Source: Alkalihalobacillus alcalophilus ATCC 27647 = CGMCC 1.3604 (GTDB lineage: Bacteria > Bacillota > Bacilli > Bacillales > Bacillaceae_D). From it: 21,880 nt of DNA. Where the stretch lies: positions 1 to 21,880 of the forward strand of contig NZ_ALPT02000069.1 of assembly GCF_000292245.2 (NCBI RefSeq). Direction: 5' to 3'. The notes beneath the pieces were generated by a model. That model had not been told where the DNA came from and made no database searches. It worked only from the letters and a program-made list of their open reading frames with translations. The translations under genes were made by a program, and so were the position numbers. Each line of letters begins with the position of its first letter. Position 1 is the stretch's first letter. Of this stretch, positions 1 to 6,962 are shown one piece after another.

Positions 1-434
1 TTCTTAAGTCTTATAACGAATAATAATGATTCTTGATTAAGTAAAACATTTAGAAGAAAAGCTTGATCCGGATGAAAGTAGCATTCTGTCTCTAATAAGT
101 ATGGTTTTTCAAGGAAATGATAGGAATTCGTCACAATCTGTAGTATTTTAGTAGTAACATGTAAATTTCCATTTTGTTGGTGAGAATGATAGAAAAATGA
201 CTATACAATGTAAAAATATAGTTATATAATATTTAGGACTTTTCTATTAAAAAAATTAATTATTTTCCAATAAAGTTAAAATATCCATGATCATCCAGTA
301 GTTTAATGACGATTTCGTGGTATATTTGTAAGTATATGTTTAATATTTAGTGCTTTTTTATTGAAATGATTCTCGTATTGTATGACCAAATGGGTTCCAT
401 GTAAGGTTTAGAAGAATGTTTAGGAGGGTTTACC
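1..434. other. Upstream region without a recognisable gene
   Basis: This A+T-rich stretch precedes the phosphatase gene. I see no convincing coding region. A short open frame at 41-151 (about 36 codons, no good start or ribosome binding site) has somewhat protein-like composition but matches nothing I know. Several TTGAAA-like and TATA-like strings occur, but I found no pair with good spacing that I would call a promoter. The ribosome binding site AGGAGGG at 422-428 belongs to the next gene. Confidence 0.4.
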
Positions 435-1205
435 ATGATCGATCTGCATTGTCACATCTTGTCTGAACTTGATGATGGACCGAAAACGATAGAAGAGAGT
501 TTATTAATGGCAGAGGCTGCAGTAAAAGAAGGGATTACTTCGATTGTTGCGACCCCGCATTATGCTCATCCTTCATTCTCTAAAAATGAAGCGAAACGAG
601 TCAAAGTAAAAGTAAAAGAATTAAATCAAGAGTTAAGTGTTCGCAATATTCCGTTAATAATATACCCAGGGCACGAGCTACGAATTCATGGAGAGTTAGT
701 AGAGGAATTAACAAACGATACCGCCTTAACGATGGCGGGACTCGGAACGTATGTATTTATCGAATTTTCATCCAACCATGTCCCGCGTTATGCGGCTTCT
801 TTATTTTATCAGTTACAAGTTGCCGGTTATTATCCGGTCATTGTCCATCCAGAACGGAACAGTGAACTGGTACAGAACCCAACGCTTATATATGATTTTG
901 TTAAAAGTGGTGTCTATACCCAAATTACAGCCTCTAGCTTAACGGGGGATAATGGCAAAAATATTAAAAAATTTACGGAACAACTCATCGAATCGAATTT
1001 AACCCATTTTTTAGCTTCAGATGCACATAATACAACAACGAGGCCTTTTCGAATGAAAGAAGCTTATGAAGAAATGAAACAAGAGTTTGGACGAGCTACA
1101 GTGGAATTGTTTCAAGAGAATGCCGAGCGATTACTGGAAAATCGAGCACTAATTGTTGATGATCCTGAGCCGATTCGTCGTAAGAAAATATTAGGAATCT
1201 TTTAA
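435..1205 (+). CDS. CpsB/CapC/YwqE-type tyrosine-protein phosphatase
   Basis: The 256-aa product is a metal-dependent protein-tyrosine phosphatase of the PHP-fold CpsB/YwqE family. These enzymes dephosphorylate the tyrosine kinase that controls exopolysaccharide synthesis, and act in the cytoplasm. Family metal-binding motifs are visible: H5-C-H7 at the N-terminus, a run of acidic residues at 11-14, TPH42, GHE near 74-76, HPER at 138-141 and SDAH at 195-198. The length matches B. subtilis YwqE and S. pneumoniae CpsB (about 245-255 aa). The start is well supported by AGGAGGG seven bases upstream. No cognate modulator or kinase gene lies in the 434 bases before it, so its kinase must be encoded upstream of the window or elsewhere. 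It sits directly before the EAR-like RNA and galU, as regulatory genes precede the structural genes in eps/cps operons. Confidence 0.93.
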   Translation: MIDLHCHILSELDDGPKTIEESLLMAEAAVKEGITSIVATPHYAHPSFSKNEAKRVKVKVKELNQELSVRNIPLIIYPGHELRIHGELVEELTNDTALTMAGLGTYVFIEFSSNHVPRYAASLFYQLQVAGYYPVIVHPERNSELVQNPTLIYDFVKSGVYTQITASSLTGDNGKNIKKFTEQLIESNLTHFLASDAHNTTTRPFRMKEAYEEMKQEFGRATVELFQENAERLLENRALIVDDPEPIRRKKILGIF

Positions 1206-1237
1206 AAGATGTTTTGAGATAAATAGACAAAAGGTAA

Positions 1238-1358
1238 TGTCTCCTAACCTATATCGATGGAGATACTCGGCTATGCTGTGGGCTTACTGAAAAGGTGAGC
1301 CTTAGGTGCTTTTGTCACCAATGGTATAGTGTGAGGTCGGGTTAAATGCCCTTTTTTT
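1238..1358 (+). ncRNA. Probable EAR (epsC-associated RNA) antitermination element
   Basis: The leader between the phosphatase gene and galU folds into several ordered elements. Hairpin I is TGTCTCC (1238-1244) with GGAGATA (1259-1265). A junction stem pairs CTC (1266-1268) and CTAT (1271-1274) with ATAG (1326-1329) and GAG (1333-1335). It encloses hairpin II, GGCTTAC (1281-1287) with GTGAGCC (1295-1301), and hairpin III, GGTG (1305-1308) with CACC (1316-1319). The 3' end is GGGT-TAAAT-GCCC followed by seven T. GCCC (1348-1351) could instead pair with GGGC (1280-1283) as a pseudoknot. EAR of B. subtilis is about 120 nt, lies between regulatory and structural eps genes upstream of epsC, and promotes processive antitermination. 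Size, position and multi-stem form fit. I could not align it to the Rfam epsC model. A plain terminator/attenuator is the alternative. Confidence 0.62.
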
Positions 1359-1464
1359 ATTTTGATTAAAAGTTTAAGAAGAGGTTTCTAATGAACTAGA
1401 AATTTCTTTTTAAGAGATTAATCTAATGCTACATATAAAAATACAATTGAGGGAAGTGAAAGCT

Positions 1465-2352
1465 ATGTTAAAAAAAGTAAAGAAAGCGATTATTCCCGCT
1501 GCAGGATTAGGAACAAGATTTTTACCAGCTACAAAAGCGATGCCAAAAGAAATGTTGCCAATTGTTGATAAACCGACGATTCAGTACATTGTTGAAGAAG
1601 CGGTTGAAGCTGGTATTGAAGACATCATTATCGTAACCGGAAAAGGGAAACGGGCGATTGAGGATCATTTTGATCATGCTTTTGAGTTGGAACAAAATCT
1701 GTTAGAGAAACAAAAATTAGAATTACTTGATAAAGTCGTGGAAACGTCAAATGTTGATATTCATTATATTCGTCAAAAAGAACCAAAAGGGTTAGGGCAT
1801 GCAGTTTGGTGTGCTCGTAAATTTATTGGGGACGAGCCATTTGTCGTATTATTAGGAGATGATATTGTTCAAGCAGAAACACCATGCACAAAGCAACTTA
1901 TGGATGTTTATGAAGAAACAGGTACATCTGTCATTGGCGTTCAAACCGTACCAAATGAAGAGACACACAGATACGGGATTGTCGCACCACTCACTCAAAA
2001 TGGCCGCATTTATCAAGTGGGCAACTTAGTTGAAAAACCAAAACAAGGAACAGCTCCTTCTAATTTAGCGATTATGGGCCGTTATTTATTAACACCAGAC
2101 ATTTTCTCATACTTGGAAAATCAAGAGACAGGTGCAGGTGGGGAAATCCAATTAACAGATGCCATACAAAGACTAAATGAGGATAAAGGAATCTCTGCTT
2201 ATGATTTTCAAGGGACTCGCTATGATGTTGGAGAAAAATTAGGATTTGTTTTAACAACGTTAGAGTTTGCCATGCAACGTCCTGAATTAAAAGATAATTT
2301 AGTTGAAGCAATGAAGCAATATGTAAAACAAGAAGAGGGAATGAAACATTAA
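1465..2352 (+). CDS. galU: UTP-glucose-1-phosphate uridylyltransferase
   Basis: The 295-aa product (GalU/GtaB family) makes UDP-glucose from UTP and glucose-1-phosphate in the cytoplasm, supplying glycan precursors. The N-terminal nucleotide-binding signature is GLGTRFLPATKAMPKEML from residue 14. Further motifs are LGDD in the middle, VEKPK, and GGEIQLTDAI near the sugar site. B. subtilis GtaB is 292 aa, so the length fits. An in-frame ATG 39 bases upstream (1426) would add 13 residues that do not look like the family and lacks a ribosome binding site. The ATG at 1465 follows GAGGGA (1449-1454) and gives the canonical KKAIIPAAG start, so I prefer it. The gene is the first after the EAR-like leader. 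Confidence 0.95.
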   Translation: MLKKVKKAIIPAAGLGTRFLPATKAMPKEMLPIVDKPTIQYIVEEAVEAGIEDIIIVTGKGKRAIEDHFDHAFELEQNLLEKQKLELLDKVVETSNVDIHYIRQKEPKGLGHAVWCARKFIGDEPFVVLLGDDIVQAETPCTKQLMDVYEETGTSVIGVQTVPNEETHRYGIVAPLTQNGRIYQVGNLVEKPKQGTAPSNLAIMGRYLLTPDIFSYLENQETGAGGEIQLTDAIQRLNEDKGISAYDFQGTRYDVGEKLGFVLTTLEFAMQRPELKDNLVEAMKQYVKQEEGMKH

Positions 2353-2416
2353 ATTCGCCTTCTTCGGAGATTTTATCGCATAAGTCACTAAAGAGTGGAA
2401 GGGGATAGGTTTCAAT

Positions 2417-4237
2417 ATGTCTTATAAAAAAAGACTGCTTTATTTAATTTTAATAGACTCCTTGATTGTATTGACTTCAGTATTTGTCAGTTTCTTCTTA
2501 TTAAGTCCGGGAGGTAATCTATTATCCCCGATATTAATAACAAGTTCGCTCGTTTTATTAGCGGGTCACCATTTGTTTGCTGCTTTTTTTAAACTGTATA
2601 AACGAGCGTGGCAATATGCGAGTGTTAATGAGTTAACGAGTATTTTCTATGCGGTCACTTTTTCGGTGATGATCAGTGCCTTTACACAAGTTATCTTCTT
2701 TGGTGAGTTGTTTCTCCGAACGTTATTTATTACATGGATGATGCACATTATCTTGATTGGTGGATCCAGATTTGCTTGGAGACTTTATCGAGATACATAT
2801 ATGAAACCGAAATTTAAAGGGAAACGTACATTAATTATTGGAGCTGGAAACGCTGGAACAATGATCGTCAGACAGCTGAAGCATAATGATAAACCAGAGC
2901 TTGATCCGGTCGGTTTTGTTGATGATGATATTAATAAAATGTATTTAGAGATTTTAGATGTACCAGTCTTAGGAAATGTCCAAGATATTACAAGGCTAGC
3001 AGATGAATATAAAATTGAACATATCGTCATTGCGATTCCTTCATTAAATAGACAGGAACTGCAACATATTTTCCAAGAGTGCTCAAAGACAGAAGCAAAA
3101 ACGCAAATTCTTCCGAGGATTGAAGACTTGATGTTAGGAAATGTATCGGTTAATCATTTTAAAGATGTAGAAGTCGAGGATTTACTCGGGCGAGACCCGG
3201 TTAAGCTAGACATTGATGGCATTGCTGATTACATTACAAGTAAAACTGTGCTTGTCACAGGTGCTGGTGGCTCGATTGGTTCAGAAATTTGCCGTCAAAT
3301 CGCCCGTTTTTCTCCGCAAGAACTTGTCCTATTAGGTCATGGCGAAAATAGCATTTATTCGATTGAAATGGAACTAAGAAGAAATATTCCGGACTTAAAC
3401 ATCGACACAGAAATTGCTGATGTACAAGACAGGGAAAAAATCTTTACGATTATGGAACAAAGAAAACCACATGTAGTCTTTCATGCAGCAGCTCATAAAC
3501 ATGTTCCTTTAATGGAAAGAAATCCAGAAGAAGCAGTTAAAAACAATGTCGTTGGGACAAAGAATGTGGCTGAAGCATCAAGTGCAAATGGCGTCAACAC
3601 ATTTGTGATGGTTTCAACCGATAAAGCTGTGAATCCAACGAGTGTAATGGGAGCTACGAAACGAATTGCGGAAATGATTGTTCAACATATGGATATGATT
3701 AGCGAGACCCGTTTTGTGGCCGTGCGCTTTGGGAATGTATTGGGAAGCCGAGGTAGTGTTATTCCTTTATTTAAAGAACAAATCAAGAATGGTGGTCCTG
3801 TAACAGTCACACATCCAGATATGATTCGTTATTTCATGACGATTCCTGAAGCGTCGCGTCTCGTCTTACAGGCAGGCTCGCTTGCCCAAGGAGGAGAAGT
3901 GTTTGTTCTAGATATGGGAGAACCTGTTAAGATTGTCGATTTAGCGAAGAACTTAATTAAATTATCGGGGTATACGGAAGAAGAAATTCCGATTGTATTC
4001 ACGGGAATGCGTCCGGGTGAGAAGATGTTTGAGGAGTTGCTTGGTGCGGATGAGGTTCATCAAGAACAGGTTTATCCGATGATTTATCGTGGGAAGACGC
4101 CGCCGGTTAATATTAATGTGACTTATGATTTGGTCGAAAGATTTATGGATAGTGATCGTGAGTTATTGAGACAAGAGTTATTGGATATTGCGAATTTTCG
4201 GGTTGGCGGGTTGAGGGTTTTGAATGCGGTAAAGTAA
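2417..4237 (+). CDS. CapD/EpsC/WbpM-type membrane UDP-GlcNAc 4,6-dehydratase
   Basis: The 606-aa product is a membrane nucleotide-sugar dehydratase that converts UDP-GlcNAc to the 4-keto-6-deoxy sugar. Residues 1-125 hold about four membrane segments. A first Rossmann motif GAGNAG lies at 142-147 and the catalytic short-chain dehydrogenase domain starts with TGAGGSIG at 281-288. FHAAAHKHVPLME and RPGEKMFEELLGA follow. The usual YxxxK is MxxxK here (M411, K415), as described for WbpM-like enzymes. B. subtilis EpsC and S. aureus CapD have similar size and layout. AGTGGAAGGGGA upstream is the ribosome binding site. With the CapN-like reductase at 7618 it should give UDP-D-FucNAc, as CapD and CapN do in S. 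aureus; this pairing is inferred. A terminator-like hairpin follows 20 bases after the stop. Confidence 0.92.
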   Translation: MSYKKRLLYLILIDSLIVLTSVFVSFFLLSPGGNLLSPILITSSLVLLAGHHLFAAFFKLYKRAWQYASVNELTSIFYAVTFSVMISAFTQVIFFGELFLRTLFITWMMHIILIGGSRFAWRLYRDTYMKPKFKGKRTLIIGAGNAGTMIVRQLKHNDKPELDPVGFVDDDINKMYLEILDVPVLGNVQDITRLADEYKIEHIVIAIPSLNRQELQHIFQECSKTEAKTQILPRIEDLMLGNVSVNHFKDVEVEDLLGRDPVKLDIDGIADYITSKTVLVTGAGGSIGSEICRQIARFSPQELVLLGHGENSIYSIEMELRRNIPDLNIDTEIADVQDREKIFTIMEQRKPHVVFHAAAHKHVPLMERNPEEAVKNNVVGTKNVAEASSANGVNTFVMVSTDKAVNPTSVMGATKRIAEMIVQHMDMISETRFVAVRFGNVLGSRGSVIPLFKEQIKNGGPVTVTHPDMIRYFMTIPEASRLVLQAGSLAQGGEVFVLDMGEPVKIVDLAKNLIKLSGYTEEEIPIVFTGMRPGEKMFEELLGADEVHQEQVYPMIYRGKTPPVNINVTYDLVERFMDSDRELLRQELLDIANFRVGGLRVLNAVK

Positions 4238-4257
4238 AGTAGTAATAAAATTTAAAG

Positions 4258-4295
4258 CCATTTCCTACTTTGCTTGGACGGGAAATGGTTTTAGT
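4258..4295 (+). terminator. Intrinsic terminator-like hairpin after capD
   Basis: CCATTTCC (4258-4265) pairs perfectly with GGAAATGG (4281-4288) across a 15-base loop and is followed by an interrupted T tract (TTTTAGTTTT). It lies between two co-oriented genes of the locus. It is either a partial internal terminator or the end of a first transcription unit. The EAR-like element upstream could allow readthrough. Confidence 0.6.
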
Positions 4296-4385
4296 TTTGA
4301 AATCGTAGAGGCTGGAGAGGTAAGTAGCAACTATGAACAATTAACTAAAGAGCCTTAGAGCATTAAATTAAGGGTGGTTGTTCTA

Positions 4386-4775
4386 GTGAAAAAGTTAAAT
4401 AAGCTGAACAAACCTCTATCCTTTTCGAATCAAAAAGGAATTGGAGATAGAGGACTTACTTTAATTGAATTGTTGGTAGTTGTTACAATTATGGGGGTTA
4501 TTGCAGGAATTGCTGTTTATTCTTATGTGAGAATAATTGAGAAAACGGAAGAAGATGTTTGTGATGCAAATGCATTATTGCTTAAAAGAGAGTATGAGAG
4601 AAGCTTAGTATTAGAGAATATTGATCATTCAGATGTTTTTTTCGCTTCATTTTTAATGGGTTCTAGTGTAGAGTCATGTGAAGGTTGTGAGTTTACTTAT
4701 GAGGATGGGGACGTGTTGTGTAATAAGAGGACTGAGGGTGATAAGGATGAAAATGGAGAGGTGCCGTTTTTTTGA
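4386..4775 (+). CDS. Type IV pilin-like protein with prepilin N-methylation signal
   Basis: The 129-aa product carries a type III prepilin signal. A basic leader ends in RG23, and the mature protein begins LTLIE with the conserved Glu at mature position 5 (residue 28), followed by about 20 hydrophobic residues. Prepilin peptidase should cut after G23 and the helix should anchor it in the membrane. The rest is acidic, with four cysteines (VCDAN, CEGC, LCNK) and a CxxCEFTYEDGDVLC pattern like the C-terminus of ComGC-like pseudopilins of Firmicutes. I chose the GTG at 4386, which has AGGGTGG (4371-4377) at good spacing; the GTG at 4374 overlaps that site. Single prepilin-type genes inside Bacillaceae polysaccharide loci are a pattern I recall but cannot verify here. 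No pilus assembly genes are nearby. The role is unknown; the signal itself is clear. Confidence 0.82.
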   Translation: MKKLNKLNKPLSFSNQKGIGDRGLTLIELLVVVTIMGVIAGIAVYSYVRIIEKTEEDVCDANALLLKREYERSLVLENIDHSDVFFASFLMGSSVESCEGCEFTYEDGDVLCNKRTEGDKDENGEVPFF

Positions 4776-4965
4776 TGTTTATGGGGGGGTGGTGGGGAAG
4801 TCAGAATGGTTAAGAAATGAATGCTATATGTGGTGTTATTTTTAGCGATTAATTAATAAAATGCATAATATATCGATTCTACCTATTGCTCATACTGGTC
4901 TTGTGACGATTAGAGAAAGATAAAACGCTAAAAATGGATTTGAAAATGTTGATTTGACGGGGGTT

Positions 4966-4995
4966 TTGGCAACCTGAAATATGGAAAAATATAGA
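4966..4995 (+). promoter_or_regulatory. Possible SigA promoter upstream of the Fur-like site
   Basis: TTGGCA (4966-4971, five of six matches to TTGACA) is followed after 18 bases by TATAGA (4990-4995, four of six matches to TATAAT). Transcription would start near 5002, just before the Fur-like palindrome, and read toward the deacetylase gene at 5436 through a leader of more than 400 bases. In an A+T-rich region such matches are common, so this is tentative. Confidence 0.3.
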
Positions 4996-5010
4996 ATGAA
5001 CATAGAGAAC

Positions 5011-5025
5011 TGACAATCATTATCA
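5011..5025. promoter_or_regulatory. Fur-box-like palindrome
   Basis: TGACAATCATTATCA matches the Bacillus Fur 7-1-7 consensus TGATAATNATTATCA at 13 of 14 defined positions (C for T at position 4). It sits just downstream of a candidate promoter, a position that would allow repression. Zur and PerR consensus sites fit less well. Whether Fur binds is unknown. Confidence 0.4.
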
Positions 5026-5186
5026 GATAACATGCTGGAAACCTTGAGACATAAGTAAGGTTTTCGAGTGTTTTTGGTTGTTTTTAAGAGTTGATTGAAT
5101 AGTAATTTAATAGGAAGAAACACGGTTGAGATAAGCGTTAAAATTAAAAAAACTTCGTGATTGAATGTTGTTGATTGAATAGAAAT

Positions 5187-5322
5187 TACGAGGTGGGTAT
5201 TGTAATACGATAAGAAAACACAATATGTAGTATGCGAATTATGGTTTTTTAGTTGTGACATACTATATGTTGATTTATTCATCTATACCGCATATTGAAT
5301 ATTCGGTACGAGGTGGCTATTG
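5187..5322. repeat. Direct repeat, two copies exactly 120 bases apart
   Basis: TACGAGGTGGGTATTG at 5187-5202 recurs as TACGAGGTGGCTATTG at 5307-5322 (15 of 16 identical). Both copies are preceded by TTGAATA-like sequence and followed by TATTA/TAATA-like sequence, so the repeat extends loosely to about 45 bases. It lies in non-coding DNA upstream of the deacetylase gene and may be a binding site pair or an old duplication. Confidence 0.6.
5286..5308. promoter_or_regulatory. Near-perfect 23-base inverted repeat, operator-like
   Basis: TACCG-C-ATATT-G-AATAT-T-CGGTA has two 5-base arms on each side, one mismatch between them and a single central base. The odd centre suits a dimeric protein site better than an RNA hairpin. 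It overlaps the start of the second direct-repeat copy and lies 128 bases before the deacetylase start. Confidence 0.4.
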
Positions 5323-5435
5323 ATATTAGATGAGTTTAGTAGGTTAGTAGTTGGTTGGAAGCCTTCCAGTTAAGTGCTAAGTTACTAAGAAATTATTAAA
5401 TCATAGAGATTAAAAACATAAGCGAGGTAAATGAT

Positions 5436-6116
5436 ATGTCATATTTAGTTGTTATTGCACATCCAGACGATGAAGTTTTAGGAGCGGGTGCTACTATGTA
5501 TAAGTTAGCACAAGAAGGGCATTCCGTAAATGTCTGCATCCTTTCAGGTGATGTTAACGCTAGAAACTTCAGACCAAGCATGGAAGAGTTAAACGAAGAT
5601 GTAAATAGTTCTATGAATATTTTAGGTGTTGATAGAGTCATTACTGGTGACTTTCCAAACATTGAATTTAACATGGTCCCACATTTAAAACTTGTACAGT
5701 TTATTGAAAATGCAATTATTGAAACTGGTGCGGATGTAATTTTAACACACCATCCAGCGGACTTGAATAACGATCACCTACACACTTCTCTGGCTTGCCA
5801 AGCTGCATCTAGGTTATTCCAACGAAGAAGTGATGTTAAACCTTTAAAAGAACTACTCTTCATGGAAGTTCCATCATCAACAGAATGGGGACTTAACAAA
5901 ACCATGAATCAGTTTTCACCGAATACTTTTATAGAAGTTGGTGAAGAAAGTGTTGATAAAAAGATAGAAGCTCTAGCTCAGTATCGTGGAGTAATGAGAG
6001 ACTATCCTCATCCTAGAAGTAATGAGGCAATCAAAGGATTAGCAGCCTACCGTGGTGGGCAAGCTGGGATGGTTTATGCTGAGGCCTTTGAAAGTGTATT
6101 TCGACGTGGATTCTAG
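5436..6116 (+). CDS. PIG-L/LmbE-family sugar N-deacetylase
   Basis: The 226-aa product belongs to the PIG-L family of zinc-dependent deacetylases, which remove N-acetyl groups from GlcNAc-type sugars. The first metal motif AHPDDE is at residues 8-13 and the second, HPADLNNDH, at 106-114; both are complete. There is no signal peptide, so it acts in the cytoplasm. Size resembles the BshB enzymes of bacillithiol synthesis, which is an alternative role. It is followed 21 bases later by a formyltransferase gene in the same operon, and no bacillithiol gene is near. I infer that it deacetylates a nucleotide-activated or lipid-linked FucNAc-type sugar so that the amine can be formylated. The ribosome binding site is GCGAGGT before the ATG. 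Confidence 0.88.
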   Translation: MSYLVVIAHPDDEVLGAGATMYKLAQEGHSVNVCILSGDVNARNFRPSMEELNEDVNSSMNILGVDRVITGDFPNIEFNMVPHLKLVQFIENAIIETGADVILTHHPADLNNDHLHTSLACQAASRLFQRRSDVKPLKELLFMEVPSSTEWGLNKTMNQFSPNTFIEVGEESVDKKIEALAQYRGVMRDYPHPRSNEAIKGLAAYRGGQAGMVYAEAFESVFRRGF

Positions 6117-6137
6117 ATAAAGAGAGGATGAGATAAG

Positions 6138-6962
6138 TTGAAGAAAAAGATAGCTTTTGCTACTTGTGTACAATTAGGTCTGAGTTGTATTGAAGAAATA
6201 TATCGCATCGGTGGTAGCTTAGATTTACTTATCACGCTTAAGGACGAAAAAGCGAAGAATAAGTCGGGAAGAATTTATTTAGATGAAATTGCAACTGAAC
6301 ATAATGCGCCCATCTTGAAGATAGATAATATCAACGATCAAGAGGTTCTTAGTGTTCTAAAAGAACATCAGATTGATTGGTTGTTTATTATTGGTTGGTC
6401 GCAAATTGCTCGGAAAGATGTACTCGAAACACCTACGTATGGTTGTATCGGTATGCACCCAACTTTATTGCCAGTCGGTCGAGGAAGAGCAGCAATACCT
6501 TGGGCAATTATCAAAGGGTTAGATGAAACGGGTGTTACTATGTTTAAGTTGGATGAAGGTGTCGATACCGGTGATATTATCGGACAAGGGGTTATTAAAC
6601 TAGATCAGGACACTACAGCAACTGAGCTATATCAAAAAGTGGACGATATGCATATTACCCTTATTGCAAAGTATTGGAATGATATCGTAAATAATAATAT
6701 TACACTTACAAAGCAAAATGACGCGGATGCTACTGAATGGCCAGGGAGAAAGCCAGAAGATGGTGAGATTTTAAGCGGCATGACTATGGATGAAGCTGGT
6801 AAGTTGGTCAGAGCTGTTACACATCCGTATCCAGGAGCTTTTTATAAAGATGGAGATAAAACGATTAGAGTTTGGTCAGCGAAGACTGATAAAAACGATG
6901 GTGGTATAAAACTTAGCGATGGGTATTTAATTCCTATTGATTATGAGATTGAGGGATTGTAA
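6138..6962 (+). CDS. Formyltransferase-family protein (probable sugar N-formyltransferase)
   Basis: The 274-aa product has the fold of methionyl-tRNA and sugar formyltransferases, which move a formyl group from N10-formyltetrahydrofolate to an amine. The active-site stretch reads GMHPTLLPVGRGRAAIPW. H107 and D143 (in GVDTGD) align with catalytic H108 and D144 of E. coli Fmt, but the catalytic Asn (N106 in E. coli) is Gly105 here. At 274 aa it is shorter than tRNA formyltransferase (about 315 aa) and has a different C-terminus, which favours a sugar substrate. Start is TTG at 6138 with AGAGAGG (6121-6127) before it. It follows the deacetylase and its stop overlaps the transferase start (TAATG). 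I infer N-formylation of a deacetylated amino sugar of the repeat unit; the exact sugar is not known. Confidence 0.83.
   Translation: MKKKIAFATCVQLGLSCIEEIYRIGGSLDLLITLKDEKAKNKSGRIYLDEIATEHNAPILKIDNINDQEVLSVLKEHQIDWLFIIGWSQIARKDVLETPTYGCIGMHPTLLPVGRGRAAIPWAIIKGLDETGVTMFKLDEGVDTGDIIGQGVIKLDQDTTATELYQKVDDMHITLIAKYWNDIVNNNITLTKQNDADATEWPGRKPEDGEILSGMTMDEAGKLVRAVTHPYPGAFYKDGDKTIRVWSAKTDKNDGGIKLSDGYLIPIDYEIEGL

Larger units (their letters stand above)
4776..5435. other. 660-base region without a gene; regulatory-looking repeats
   Basis: No reading frame here looks coding; frames on either strand give low-complexity, unrecognisable protein without ribosome binding sites. The region holds a G-rich string (GGGGGGGTGGTGGGG, 4783-4797), a candidate promoter (4966-4995), a Fur-box-like palindrome (5011-5025), a direct repeat (5187-5202 and 5307-5322) and an inverted repeat (5286-5308). 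GTTGATTGAATAG also recurs near 5089 and 5169. It may be a promoter region for the deacetylase operon or a decayed segment left by cassette exchange. Confidence 0.5.

Noticed and set aside
41..151. Short open frame upstream of the phosphatase gene
   Set aside because: Only about 36 codons, no start or ribosome binding site, no family recognised; not enough to call a gene remnant.
1238..1358. c-di-GMP or c-di-AMP riboswitch in the galU leader
   Set aside because: I could not find the conserved core strings of these classes, and the operon context fits EAR better.
1426..1464. Upstream ATG as start of galU
   Set aside because: It adds 13 residues foreign to the family and lacks a ribosome binding site; the ATG at 1465 has GAGGGA before it and gives the usual N-terminus.
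4890..5282. 130-codon open frame on the - strand in the gene-free region
   Set aside because: No ribosome binding site, low-complexity composition rich in Ser, Thr, Leu and Phe, no recognisable motif. It overlaps the repeats and Fur-like site and looks like chance in A+T-rich DNA.
5187..5322. CRISPR array
   Set aside because: Only two 16-base repeat copies 120 bases apart, with no regular spacers and no cas genes.
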